From: Phyllobacterium sp. OV277 | GTDB lineage: Bacteria > Pseudomonadota > Alphaproteobacteria > Rhizobiales > Rhizobiaceae | NCBI RefSeq assembly: GCF_900104355.1 | Contig: NZ_FNIY01000002.1 | Coordinates: forward strand, 434,001-498,000 | Direction of reading: 5' to 3' | DNA length: 64,000 nucleotides | Part shown: positions 55,376 to 63,690 of the stretch, piece by piece | How positions within the stretch are numbered: position 1 is the first letter of the stretch | Layout: every line of letters starts with the position of its first letter | Notes under the pieces: generated by a model | What the model saw: only the letters and a program-made list of their open reading frames with translations | Told to the model about the DNA's origin: nothing | The model's database searches: none | Program-made: the position numbers and the translations under genes

Positions 55376-55771
55376 ATGAATATCGGCAACGCATCGGAAA
55401 AATCAGGTCTGCCGCCCAAGACCATTCGCTATTATGAGGATATCGGGCTGCTCAAGCCCGATAGATCAAACAATGGCTATCGGGACTATTCGATGTCGGA
55501 TGTGCACAAGCTGCGTTTTCTGCAACGCTCACGCGGCCTTGGATTTTCCGTGGAAGAATGCCGTCAGCTTCTGGCGCTTTACGAAGACAAGGAGCGCGCG
55601 AGTTCCGATGTCAAAACCATAGCGAAAACGAAACTCAAGGAGATCGACCGCAAGATCACCGAACTGCGCGAGCTGCAACATACGCTGCAACATCTGGTCG
55701 CCCATTGCCATGGCGACCAGCGGCCGGACTGTCCCATTCTGGAGAGTATTTCCGGTACCGGTGAGGCTTAA
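55376..55771 (+). CDS. cueR: Cu(I)-responsive MerR-family regulator
   Basis: 131 residues. The N-terminal winged helix (KTIRYYEDIGLLKPDRSNNGYRDY), the dimer coil and the metal loop with Cys111-x7-Cys119 (CHGDQRPDC) match E. coli CueR Cys112/Cys120, the two-coordinate Cu(I)/Ag(I) site. Seven bases after copA, so it is cotranscribed and should activate its own operon. It converges with the Dabb gene, sharing a TTAA at both stops. Confidence 0.95.
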   Translation: MNIGNASEKSGLPPKTIRYYEDIGLLKPDRSNNGYRDYSMSDVHKLRFLQRSRGLGFSVEECRQLLALYEDKERASSDVKTIAKTKLKEIDRKITELRELQHTLQHLVAHCHGDQRPDCPILESISGTGEA

Positions 55772-56061
55772 GCGATAGTGGAAACCACGTCCGCCGAGAT
55801 GCGCAACTCGCGCAAGGGACGCACAACAGCTGTCGTTTCACTGTAGATCGGGTGTGCCTTATAGGCCGCCAAGGCTTCGGCGCTTTCGAATTCGCCATAG
55901 ACAACGATGTCAATCTCGCCGGAGATTGGATCGGTTTTGGTGTTCTTCATGACCTCAAAAACGATGGAATGCGGAATTTCTCCAAGCCGTTTCAAACGGG
56001 TGTGGATTGTGTCGACATCTTCGGGATTGCGGGCACTGAAGAATACAATATGGCGGATCAC
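55768..56061 (-). CDS. Dabb (stress-responsive A/B barrel) domain protein
   Basis: 97 residues from GTG 56061 with AGGA upstream; the ATG-started longer frame has no ribosome-binding site. VIRHIVFFSARN at the start and DIVVYGEFESAEALAAYKAHP are typical of Dabb dimers. Function unknown; plant homologues respond to stress and some act in polyketide cyclisation. Convergent with cueR. Confidence 0.85.
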   Translation of the reverse strand: MIRHIVFFSARNPEDVDTIHTRLKRLGEIPHSIVFEVMKNTKTDPISGEIDIVVYGEFESAEALAAYKAHPIYSETTAVVRPLRELRISADVVSTIA

Positions 56062-56293
56062 GGTCGTTATTCCTGCTTGATCGAACTGGCGCGGACTTTT
56101 AATGCACCTGATCATAGCGTCAATAGATGTGCTGTCGCAGTTTGACCGGCAACCTTGCCAGCGGACGTAATTTCTGCGCTGGTAGCTGCAAACACGCGGC
56201 ATCCTGCCCTTGGCATTTTCGGTGAGGTTGGGGTAAACGTTCTGGCGTTTAACATTTCATCCGACGATCTGAAAACACCAATCCGAGGCGTAT

Positions 56294-58990
56294 ATGGCCG
56301 ACTACGGTCAACAGACACGACCCGATCCTGATAAGCTGCTTGAGCTTGCCACGCGTGAAACGCGCGGCAAGTTGACCGTTTTTCTGGGGGCTGCTCCCGG
56401 CGTGGGCAAAACCTATGCGATGCTCTTGCGCGCGCGCCGCCTGAAAGAGGATGGCGTTGATATCGTCATCGGCCTTGCTGAAACGCATGGCCGCACTGAA
56501 ACAGCTGAGCTTCTTGACGGGTTGGAAGTATTACCACGCAAGCAGATCGGTTATCGCGGCCGCTCGCTGGAAGAGTTCGATCTGGATGCGGCACTGGTAC
56601 GTAAGCCAAAAGTGCTGGTGCTTGACGAGTTGGCTCACACCAATGCACCGGGCAGCCGCCACCCCAAGCGCCATCAGGACATTGAAGAATTGATCTGGCA
56701 GGGGATCGATGTCTGGACGGCAATGAATGTCCAGCATCTGGAAAGTCTGTCTGATCTGGTAACCAAGATTACCGGCGTGATTGTGCGCGAGACCGTGCCT
56801 GACGTCGTGCTAAAGCGTGCCGATGAGGTGCTGCTCGTCGACCTGCCGCCAGCGGAACTCATTGCCCGCCTGAAAGAGGGCAAGGTGTACCTGCCCGGCA
56901 ATGCCGAGCGCGCTGCCGTGGGCTTTTTCAAGCCAGCCAATCTGACAGCATTGCGCGAGCTTGCGCTGCGCCGCACTGCCGACCGTGTTGATGACCAGAT
57001 GATCGATCTGTTGCGGCAGAACGCCATTGAAGGCCCATGGGCTACCGGAGAGCGGCTGCTGGTCTGTGTCGGTCCTGACAGCCTGTCCGACAAGGTTGTG
57101 CGCACTGCAAGTCGTCTCGCTTCCGGTCTCAATGCACGCTGGCTGGTGGTTTCGCTGACCAAGACCAGCGACGCCGGCATGGATATTGGTGCAAACCAGC
57201 GCCTCGATGAGTTGCTTGATCTGGCGGAAAGACTGGGTGCGGAAACACGGCGTGTGATCGCCGGGGATTTTGTTGATGAAATCTTCCGTATTGCGCGGCG
57301 TGAAAACGTCACACAAGTCGTACTGGGCCGCCCCAAGGGCAAGCGCTTTGCCAATCCGTTCCGCCGGTCGCTTCCCGATGAAATCGTGAAACGCTTCACC
57401 GATGTGGGCGTGCATATTGTAACCGGCGACGAACAGGACAAACCCTACGTCCCGCCTGCGCCGCAAAAACGCTCAAGACGCGAGCTTGCGGAATCCATCG
57501 CCATTCCTGTCGTGGCAACCGCTGCAACGACACTTCTGGGGCTTGGCGCCAGTGAAATTGTGCATCCGCAAAACCTTTCCATGCTCTATCTGGTGGCGGT
57601 CATCCTTTCAGCCATGTCGAGCGGACGTTTCGCCGCCATCATTGCGGCTGGCCTGTCATTCGTCCTCTACAACTACTTCTTTATTGACCCGATCCACAAT
57701 CTCAGCATCGCCAAGCCGCATCAGCTGTTTTCGCTGATCATCTTCCTTGGTGTGGCGCTGATGATCGGCGATCTCGCCGGACGTTTGCGTGATCAGGTGG
57801 CCCGGTCGCGTAATCAGGCCAAGAATACGCAGGCGCTCTACGAATTTTCCCGCAAGCTTTCCGGCACCGCCCGGCTTGACGACGTGCTTGTGGCCGCCGC
57901 CATGCACCTGCATTCAACGTTTGGCACAGGCGTTGTTATCCTGCTGCCGGAAGAGGGTGATCTCTCGCTGCAAACGGCGTGGCCGCCGGACCTGACACTT
58001 GATAATACGGATATGACTGCCGTCCGCTGGGCATTCGAAAAGAATGAACGGTCCGGGCATGACACGGGCACGCTGCCGCAAATCCATTGGCAGTTCCTGC
58101 CCATCCTCACATCGCACGGTGTCGCGGGTGTTCTTGGCCTTTCCATGCTGGAGCATCCGGCATCGCTGACCGAAAACGAGGATCGCATGTTGACCGCGAT
58201 TCTGGATCAGACGGCAATTGCCATTGATCGTGCATTGCTGGTTCGGGAAAACGCCAAGACGGCGGCGCTGCAGGAGAGCGAACAACTGCATGCTGCGCTG
58301 TTCTCTTCCCTTTCGCACGATCTGAAAACCCCGCTGGCTTCGATCACAGGCGCGGTCACGACGCTGCGCGAGCTTGGCGGCCGCATCAAACCGGAAGGCC
58401 GTGATGATCTTCTGCTTTCCATCGAAGAAGAAGCGGGGCGTTTGACACGCTTTGTTTCCAACCTCTTTGACATGACGCGCATCGAGGCTGGTACGCTCAA
58501 GGTCAAGAGCAGCCCCGTCGACGCAGCCGATGTCATCGTTTCCTCGGTGGAGCGCATGAAGAAGCTCAAACCCGGTGTTGCGATTGACATCAGCATTGCT
58601 CCTGACCTTGCAACGGCGAGTGGCGATTCTTCCCTGCTCGGGCAGGTGCTGTTCAATCTGCTCGACAATGCCGCCAAATATGGTGGCGAGGGCGCGATTT
58701 CGGTTTATGCAAAGCAAGATGCAACAGGTGTGGTGATCAATGTCACTGATCAGGGAAAAGGCATTCCGGCAAAGGATATTGATCGCATCTTCGAGAAGTT
58801 CTACCGGCGCGTAAAAGGCGATGGAAGAGCTGCAGGCACCGGGCTTGGCCTCTCCATTTGCCGAGGCTTTGTCGAGGCCATGGGTGGTACAATCAAAGCC
58901 GAAAGTCCTGCTATCCGTAAGCGTGGCACGCGGTTTATTATCCGGCTTCCTATTTTTGACGAGACCAAGAACGAGGATACGGCTGCATGA
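56294..58990 (+). CDS. kdpD: Osmosensitive K+ channel sensor kinase KdpD
   Basis: 898 residues, in the usual range. The N-terminal KdpD domain has Walker-A-like GAAPGVGKT (32-40) and AETHGRTETAEL; a universal-stress-protein domain follows (about 245-370), then four membrane helices (about 395-500), a GAF-like domain, and the kinase core with SLSHDLKTPLASI (His675) and the N, G1 and G2 boxes (FNLLDNAAKYGG, VTDQGKGIP, GTGLGLSIC). It senses K+ limitation and phosphorylates KdpE. No kdpFABC genes lie upstream or downstream here. Confidence 0.93.
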   Translation: MADYGQQTRPDPDKLLELATRETRGKLTVFLGAAPGVGKTYAMLLRARRLKEDGVDIVIGLAETHGRTETAELLDGLEVLPRKQIGYRGRSLEEFDLDAALVRKPKVLVLDELAHTNAPGSRHPKRHQDIEELIWQGIDVWTAMNVQHLESLSDLVTKITGVIVRETVPDVVLKRADEVLLVDLPPAELIARLKEGKVYLPGNAERAAVGFFKPANLTALRELALRRTADRVDDQMIDLLRQNAIEGPWATGERLLVCVGPDSLSDKVVRTASRLASGLNARWLVVSLTKTSDAGMDIGANQRLDELLDLAERLGAETRRVIAGDFVDEIFRIARRENVTQVVLGRPKGKRFANPFRRSLPDEIVKRFTDVGVHIVTGDEQDKPYVPPAPQKRSRRELAESIAIPVVATAATTLLGLGASEIVHPQNLSMLYLVAVILSAMSSGRFAAIIAAGLSFVLYNYFFIDPIHNLSIAKPHQLFSLIIFLGVALMIGDLAGRLRDQVARSRNQAKNTQALYEFSRKLSGTARLDDVLVAAAMHLHSTFGTGVVILLPEEGDLSLQTAWPPDLTLDNTDMTAVRWAFEKNERSGHDTGTLPQIHWQFLPILTSHGVAGVLGLSMLEHPASLTENEDRMLTAILDQTAIAIDRALLVRENAKTAALQESEQLHAALFSSLSHDLKTPLASITGAVTTLRELGGRIKPEGRDDLLLSIEEEAGRLTRFVSNLFDMTRIEAGTLKVKSSPVDAADVIVSSVERMKKLKPGVAIDISIAPDLATASGDSSLLGQVLFNLLDNAAKYGGEGAISVYAKQDATGVVINVTDQGKGIPAKDIDRIFEKFYRRVKGDGRAAGTGLGLSICRGFVEAMGGTIKAESPAIRKRGTRFIIRLPIFDETKNEDTAA

Positions 58991-59673
58991 ACGAGAACCG
59001 CATTCTTGTGGTCGATGATGAACCGCAAATTCAGCGTTTTCTGCATCCCGCACTGACGGCATCCGGTTACGATGTCATCACTGCCACGACAGGTGCAGAG
59101 GCAGAGCGCATGATTGCGACAAGCGCGCCCGATCTCGTCATTCTCGATCTTGGTCTTCCTGACAAGGACGGCAAGGAAGTCATCAAAACTGTACGGGCCT
59201 TTTCCGAAGTACCGATTATCGTTCTATCGGCGCGGGACCGCGAAGTGGAGAAGATTGCAGCGCTTGACCTCGGTGCCAATGATTACGTCGAAAAGCCCTT
59301 CGGCATTGGTGAATTGCTGGCGCGGGTGCGAACTGCCCTGCGTCAGAAAGTGGCCGGGACCAGCGTTCCCTCGCGCTTTGAGTGGAATGGCCTTGCTGTT
59401 GATATGGCGAAGCGGGTGGTCACGCTCAAGGGCGAGGAACTTCATCTGACCCGCAAGGAGTACCAGCTTCTTGTGCATCTTGTCCTGCACCCCGGTCTTG
59501 TTGTGACGCATCGCCAGCTTCTGGCGTCCGTGTGGGGCGCTGCGCATGTCGAAGACGTGCATTATCTCCGGGTTTTCGTCGGCCAGCTCAGGGCCAAGAT
59601 TGAGGAAGATCCGAACCATCCGCAGTTTATCAGGACAGAGGCTGGCGTCGGCTACAGGTTCATCGCCGAGTAA
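58987..59673 (+). CDS. kdpE: Response regulator KdpE
   Basis: 228 residues, ATG overlapping the kdpD stop (ATGA). The receiver has VVDDEPQI with acidic pocket Asp10/Asp11, phospho-acceptor Asp54 (LVILDLGLPDKDG) and Lys in DYVEKPFG; the C-terminal OmpR-type winged helix ends GYRFIAE. It should bind the promoter of kdpFABC when phosphorylated; its target is not in this window. Confidence 0.95.
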   Translation: MNENRILVVDDEPQIQRFLHPALTASGYDVITATTGAEAERMIATSAPDLVILDLGLPDKDGKEVIKTVRAFSEVPIIVLSARDREVEKIAALDLGANDYVEKPFGIGELLARVRTALRQKVAGTSVPSRFEWNGLAVDMAKRVVTLKGEELHLTRKEYQLLVHLVLHPGLVVTHRQLLASVWGAAHVEDVHYLRVFVGQLRAKIEEDPNHPQFIRTEAGVGYRFIAE

Positions 59674-59769
59674 GGCGTTTCACTGCTTCTCCAACTTCCT
59701 GTCGACAATTGCTGGCAGCTTTGACAAGCTTCCGTCAATCCATCAACAACAGATTCGGGAAACGCCTCC

Positions 59770-60231
59770 ATGACCTCATTCAGCGCGACGGTTCTATGGA
59801 GCCGTGCTTCAGATGCCATTTTTACTGACAACAAGTATAGCCGCGCCCATGTCTGGCAATTTGACGGCGGGGCGGAAGTGCCCGCTTCATCATCGCCGCA
59901 TATTGTGCGCCTGCCCTATTCGGCGGCGGAGAATGTCGATCCTGAAGAAGCCTTTGTTGCCTCCCTCTCCAGTTGCCACATGTTGTTCTTCCTGTCAGGT
60001 GCCGCAAAGGGCGGTTTCGTTGTCGATGAATATCGCGACGAAGCGTCAGGGGAACTTGGCAAGAATGAAAATGGCAAGCTCTTTGTCAGCAAGGTCGTGC
60101 TGAAACCACATGTGACCTATGCTGGTTCTGCACCGGATCGAGCCACGGAAGAGCATTTGCATCACGAAGCGCATGAGCAATGCTTTATCGCCAACTCCGT
60201 GCGAACCGATATCAGCATCGATCTGGGTTAA
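59770..60231 (+). CDS. OsmC-family peroxiredoxin
   Basis: 153 residues. The two reactive cysteines are Cys69 (SLSSCHMLFF) and Cys138 (HEQCFIANSV), as in OsmC/Ohr thiol peroxidases that reduce organic hydroperoxides. The start and LPYSAAENVDPEEAFVASL fit the OsmC branch rather than OhrA. Cytosolic dimer. A frameshifted small gene follows 13 bp later and was probably in the same operon. Confidence 0.88.
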   Translation: MTSFSATVLWSRASDAIFTDNKYSRAHVWQFDGGAEVPASSSPHIVRLPYSAAENVDPEEAFVASLSSCHMLFFLSGAAKGGFVVDEYRDEASGELGKNENGKLFVSKVVLKPHVTYAGSAPDRATEEHLHHEAHEQCFIANSVRTDISIDLG

Positions 60232-60244
60232 GGGAGGAAATATT

Positions 60245-60438
60245 ATGTCAGAACTGAAAATCGGTGATGCCGTCAACACGGCCTGCCCATGGTCGGGCGA
60301 TCCCATCAAGGAAGATAGTCTCACCCTCTACAAGGGTGCCGTAGTGGGTTTTGCAATACCGGCTGCCGCGATAAATTCGAGAAGGCGGTCAACCATTTTG
60401 AAGAAGCGCTTGTTCATAACAGGCACGAAAGCATTTAA
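60245..60438 (+). pseudogene. Frameshifted small metal-binding (YHS/TRASH-like) protein gene
   Basis: A strong site (GGGAGGAAAT) precedes ATG 60245. Frame one reads MSELKIGDAVNTACPWSGDP and on through YKGAVVGF to 60352; from there only the next frame continues sensibly, FCNTGCRDKFEKAVNHF ending at TAA 60436-60438. Together they make a 64-residue protein with a C-x-x-x-C zinc-like pair and an N-terminal Cys. The break is at TTTT 60349-60352, where one extra T restores the frame. It is either a real mutation, a sequencing slip, or a programmed frameshift. Confidence 0.72.
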
Positions 60439-60461
60439 ATCAGCAGGCCCGGCAAATTCCG

Positions 60462-60503
60462 TTGACAAATTCAGGCGGCAGATATACTTAAGTGTATGCT
60501 TAA
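60462..60503 (+). promoter_or_regulatory. Promoter and dyad of the arsR-type gene
   Basis: -35 TTGACA (60462-60467) and a -10-like TATACT (60483-60488) or ATACTT one base later, with a 15-16 bp spacer. The dyad TTAAG-N6-CTTAA (60488-60503) overlaps the start codon at 60496, as expected for an autorepressor. The predicted start of transcription falls on or beside the ATG, so the mRNA may be leaderless. Confidence 0.6.
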
Positions 60504-60828
60504 CCAACAGACACCACTTGATCTCATGTTCCAGGCGCTGGCAGACCCATCCCGGCGCTTCATGGTCGAACGGCTGAGCCGTGGCCCGGCCTCCGTCAGT
60601 GAACTGGCCAAACCGTTGACCATGTCCCTGCCCGCCGTCGTGCAGCATTTGCAGGTGCTTGAGAACAGTGGCCTGATCCGTACGGAAAAGGTCGGCCGTG
60701 TGCGTACCTGCCATATTGAATGGACAGCCATGCGAACGGCAGAACAGTGGATGGACGAGCGGCGCAAATCTTGGGAGCGCCGGCTTGACCGGCTGGGCGA
60801 TTTTCTCGCCAGCGATGACAATCAATAA
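60496..60828 (+). CDS. ArsR-family transcriptional regulator (SRPBCC-linked type)
   Basis: 110 residues. A winged helix ([48 protein letters not shown]) with no metal-binding cysteines, so it belongs to the non-metal ArsR branch that is paired with AHSA1/SRPBCC proteins. The downstream gene, 14 bp away, is such a protein. No ribosome-binding site is visible; see the promoter entry. Confidence 0.9.
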   Translation: MLNQQTPLDLMFQALADPSRRFMVERLSRGPASVSELAKPLTMSLPAVVQHLQVLENSGLIRTEKVGRVRTCHIEWTAMRTAEQWMDERRKSWERRLDRLGDFLASDDNQ

Positions 60829-60842
60829 TCGGGAGCAGAAGT

Positions 60843-61313
60843 ATGACCAACCGATCGGTAAAACACGATACATTTGTTATCGAGCGCAGCTATGCGGCGG
60901 CCCCGACGCGGGTGTTTTTTGCCCTTAGCGATAAGACAGCCAAGAGCAAATGGTTTGCCGGGCCGGATGAGAGTGCCGCGAGATTCGAGATGGATTTTCG
61001 GATTGGTGGTCATGAGATCAATCGCGGCGGACCAAAGGGCGGTCCTGTTTATACCTATGATGCGGTCTATCAGGACATCGTGCCTGACCAGCGCATCATC
61101 TATACCTATGATATGTATATCGACGACAAGCGCATTTCTGTCTCGGTTGCAACAATGGAACTGAAACCCGAGGGAACCGGCACAAAGCTTGTCCTTACCG
61201 AACAGGGTGCCTTTCTTGATGGGCTCGACGAGCCAGATATGCGCAGACGCGGAACGGAAGAGCTGCTCGATGCTCTTGGTGCCTCGCTGAAGGGCGCGCC
61301 AGTCAACGCCTGA
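60843..61313 (+). CDS. AHSA1/SRPBCC domain protein
   Basis: 156 residues. [27 protein letters not shown] and [12 protein letters not shown], with the ending EEGAF-like [10 protein letters not shown], are typical of the bacterial AHSA1 (activator of Hsp90 homologue) START-fold group. It probably binds a hydrophobic ligand; no enzyme role is established. Forms a two-gene operon with the ArsR gene. Confidence 0.88.
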   Translation: MTNRSVKHDTFVIERSYAAAPTRVFFALSDKTAKSKWFAGPDESAARFEMDFRIGGHEINRGGPKGGPVYTYDAVYQDIVPDQRIIYTYDMYIDDKRISVSVATMELKPEGTGTKLVLTEQGAFLDGLDEPDMRRRGTEELLDALGASLKGAPVNA

Positions 61314-61322
61314 CGGCTGCCC

Positions 61323-62276
61323 TCAAAGCGGATCACCGGAGCCGGTGACAATTGTCTCCACCGGCTCTTCTTTTATCCGTCCCTGACGCTTCAGCTGCTG
61401 TTCGCGGAAGAAGATGAACAGACCCGATGCGACGATGAATCCTGATCCTATCAGCATGGGCAGCCGCGGTACATCGCCAAAGACCAGCCAGCCGAACACG
61501 ATAGCCCAGAACAAAAGCGTATATTGCAGCGGCGCAACCGTGGCCGCATCAGCCATCTTGAGCGCGCGATTAACCAGCATATGGGCCAGCATAGCCACAA
61601 CGCCGAGAATAGCCAACAAAACCAGATCACGCGGGCTGACCGGTTTCCAGTCGAAATAGAGCGATGCAGCGCCAGCAAGACCGGCGCCGACGATCTGCCA
61701 GAATACCAGCGTCGTGTCGGGCGTTCCTCGCAGCGACCGTCCCAGCAACAGCATCAGCGCAAAGGTCATGCTGCCCAAAATCGAGATAATGGCTTGCGGC
61801 GTCAGCGCCTGTGAAGAGGGTTCCAGTGCGATGACAACGCCGATAAAGCCAACGACAATCGCGCTCCACCGCCGCCAGCCGACCGGCTCTTTCAGCACAA
61901 GGGGTGAAATCGCCGCAACGTAAATCGGAGCCGCCAGCCAATACGTCATCACATCCGCCAGCGGCAGATAGACCACCGCAAAATAGAACGCAAAAATCTC
62001 GGCCGTTGACGCCGCAACACGCGCAAATTGCAGGAATGGCTTGTCGACCTGCATGATTTTCTTCGGCCCTGAGAACCAGAGGAAGGGCGCAAGAACGATC
62101 AACGCGGCAACGCTACGGACAAACACAACCTGCCCGACGGAATAAGTCGATACCAGCCATTTGCCCATCACATCATTCAGGGCAAACATCAGCATGCCGA
62201 GCAGCATCAAAAGCACGCCGGTGCGCGCCAGAGATGGTTCGGACGTTGCAGAAAAGGCACCGGAGCGGGCGGACAT
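61323..62276 (-). CDS. DMT-superfamily (EamA) transporter
   Basis: 317 residues with ten predicted membrane helices in two EamA repeats (MFALNDVMGKWLVSTYSVGQ; LVFWQIVGAGLAGAASLYF). The two cytosolic ends are charged. Members move metabolites such as amino acids, purines or S-adenosylmethionine; the substrate is unknown. Monocistronic. Confidence 0.87.
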   Translation of the reverse strand: MSARSGAFSATSEPSLARTGVLLMLLGMLMFALNDVMGKWLVSTYSVGQVVFVRSVAALIVLAPFLWFSGPKKIMQVDKPFLQFARVAASTAEIFAFYFAVVYLPLADVMTYWLAAPIYVAAISPLVLKEPVGWRRWSAIVVGFIGVVIALEPSSQALTPQAIISILGSMTFALMLLLGRSLRGTPDTTLVFWQIVGAGLAGAASLYFDWKPVSPRDLVLLAILGVVAMLAHMLVNRALKMADAATVAPLQYTLLFWAIVFGWLVFGDVPRLPMLIGSGFIVASGLFIFFREQQLKRQGRIKEEPVETIVTGSGDPL

Positions 62277-62494
62277 GGGAGTTTCCTCGATACTGGTCTT
62301 TTTCAGACTGCTTTGATCGATTTTATCAAGCTAATCCAGTCGAAAACAGCAATCGCGGCGCAAGGCTGCAAAATAGTTCTCCATTATGGCATCCAGGTCG
62401 CGCTTTGCCCGAAAGCTGCCCCTCTGGAATAAACCCGGATTCGGGAATATAAATCTGCGAGACTGATATTTTAGCTCAACGAAAGAATACGCTC

Positions 62495-62866
62495 ATGCCC
62501 CGGGTTTCGCAGCTGTTCTTCAAGACCGCAACTGTCTTCTTTCTGATCGGTATTCTCCTAGGGCTTCAAATGGGCATATCGGGCGACCATGCGGCGTTCC
62601 CTGCTCACGCGCACCTCAACCTGCTTGGCTGGGTCACCAGCGCCATATTCGGCATTTATTACGCGCTCAATCCCGCCAAGGCCCAGGGTCGATTGCCGAT
62701 GATCCAGTTCGCCGTCTTTACGATAGGCGTCATCATCATGATTCCGGCGCTGTATTTCCTCAATCTTGGCCATACGGCAATGGAGCCACTTGTTGGTATC
62801 GGCTCGTTTATCGTTCTTGCTGGCGTCGTTTTGTTCGCAGCCGTGGTTTTTTCCAACAAGGCTTAA
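62495..62866 (+). CDS. Small membrane protein with haem-copper-oxidase-like HAHLNLLGW motif
   Basis: 123 residues with four predicted helices (about 8-27, 44-60, 68-90, 97-118). AHAHLNLLGWVTSAIFG in helix two is like the histidine-rich helix of NorB/CcoN subunits, but the protein is far too short for an oxidase and lacks the other ligands. It is a stand-alone family of unknown function; haem or metal binding is possible but unproven. Confidence 0.7.
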   Translation: MPRVSQLFFKTATVFFLIGILLGLQMGISGDHAAFPAHAHLNLLGWVTSAIFGIYYALNPAKAQGRLPMIQFAVFTIGVIIMIPALYFLNLGHTAMEPLVGIGSFIVLAGVVLFAAVVFSNKA

Positions 62867-62882
62867 TCTGCTTCGCATTCTT

Positions 62883-63281
62883 TTACTGACTCATTCTTGA
62901 ACCGAAGACATCCCCAATTGTTCGTGCGTAGGGAGCGATGTTTGGGTCTTTCACTGGCACGACCGTTAGAATTTGCAGCCCGTTTGCAATTGCATAACCG
63001 ATTTCAAGAAGCGCAGCTGACCCTATATACCCATCAATATTGCAAACAGTGAGGAAGGAAGAAATACGAATCTTGGCGAAAATCGAATCTTGAAGAGTTC
63101 GCGGGTCATGTATGGGATCGGCATCAAGGAGCACAAACTCTTCGCCAACGTTGATCGCACCTGAGCCCACCGGAGAAAGAACCCTGATTCCAGCGGATTC
63201 CAGCCGCTGCTTTAAATCGTATAGCGCGCGAAGATGCTTGCGATATGAGCCGGAAATAACAGTCGTAAGTTCGGAAGACAT
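62883..63281 (-). CDS. Nucleoside 2-deoxyribosyltransferase-like protein
   Basis: 132 residues from ATG 63281 (GAAGGAAAGG upstream); an earlier ATG has no such site. VISGSYRKHLRALYDLKQRL at the start (a Rossmann-like first strand and helix), LLDADPIHD, and GYIGSAALLEIGYAIANG, where Glu takes the place of the nucleophile, resemble the NDT/DUF4406 fold. The match is weak. Its GC content looks lower than that of its neighbours, and it lies beside tRNA-Ala, both hints of transfer. Confidence 0.5.
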   Translation of the reverse strand: MSSELTTVISGSYRKHLRALYDLKQRLESAGIRVLSPVGSGAINVGEEFVLLDADPIHDPRTLQDSIFAKIRISSFLTVCNIDGYIGSAALLEIGYAIANGLQILTVVPVKDPNIAPYARTIGDVFGSRMSQ

Positions 63282-63349
63282 GACCTTTCCTTCGTCAAAT
63301 GCATAAGAGGACCACAAGGCCCAGATAAATGGTTAGCGAAAAGGTTTCT

Positions 63350-63371
63350 AAAAAACCCCTGAATAAAGGGG
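63350..63371 (-). terminator. Intrinsic terminator downstream of tRNA-Ala
   Basis: On the minus strand: CCCCT, loop TTATTC, AGGGG, then TTTTTT. About 80 bp after the 3' end of the tRNA. Confidence 0.85.
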
Positions 63372-63450
63372 AATGAGCAATATCTCCGACAATCGGATCA
63401 GACCCTTTCGGTGTCAATGCCAGAAAACTAAAATTTAGTACTGAAGGATT

Positions 63451-63526
<76 letters not shown>

Positions 63527-63627
63527 ATTCCATTAGCCGGTTTCGGCTAAGCCGGATAAATCCGGCTGGACAGTCGAACGGTCGGGAACCGTTCCGAGGC
63601 GGGTACATAAAGCCCGCCGCAGAGAAG

Positions 63628-63685
63628 ATCAAGGTCTATTCGCCGGATATTTCCGTTATTTTCCGGAAGAGCGAAAGACCTTGAT
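63628..63685. repeat. Long imperfect hairpin after the FYDLN gene
   Basis: ATCAAGGTCT and AGACCTTGAT are perfect 10-bp arms, continued inward by TTCGC/GCGAA and CCGGA/TCCGG. It ends five bases from the stop of the gene at 63691. Probably an RNA hairpin acting as a terminator or 3' stabiliser; no clear U-tract follows. A further GGCGGG/CCCGCC hairpin lies at 63598-63618, just upstream of the tRNA. Confidence 0.65.
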
Positions 63686-63690
63686 GAAAA

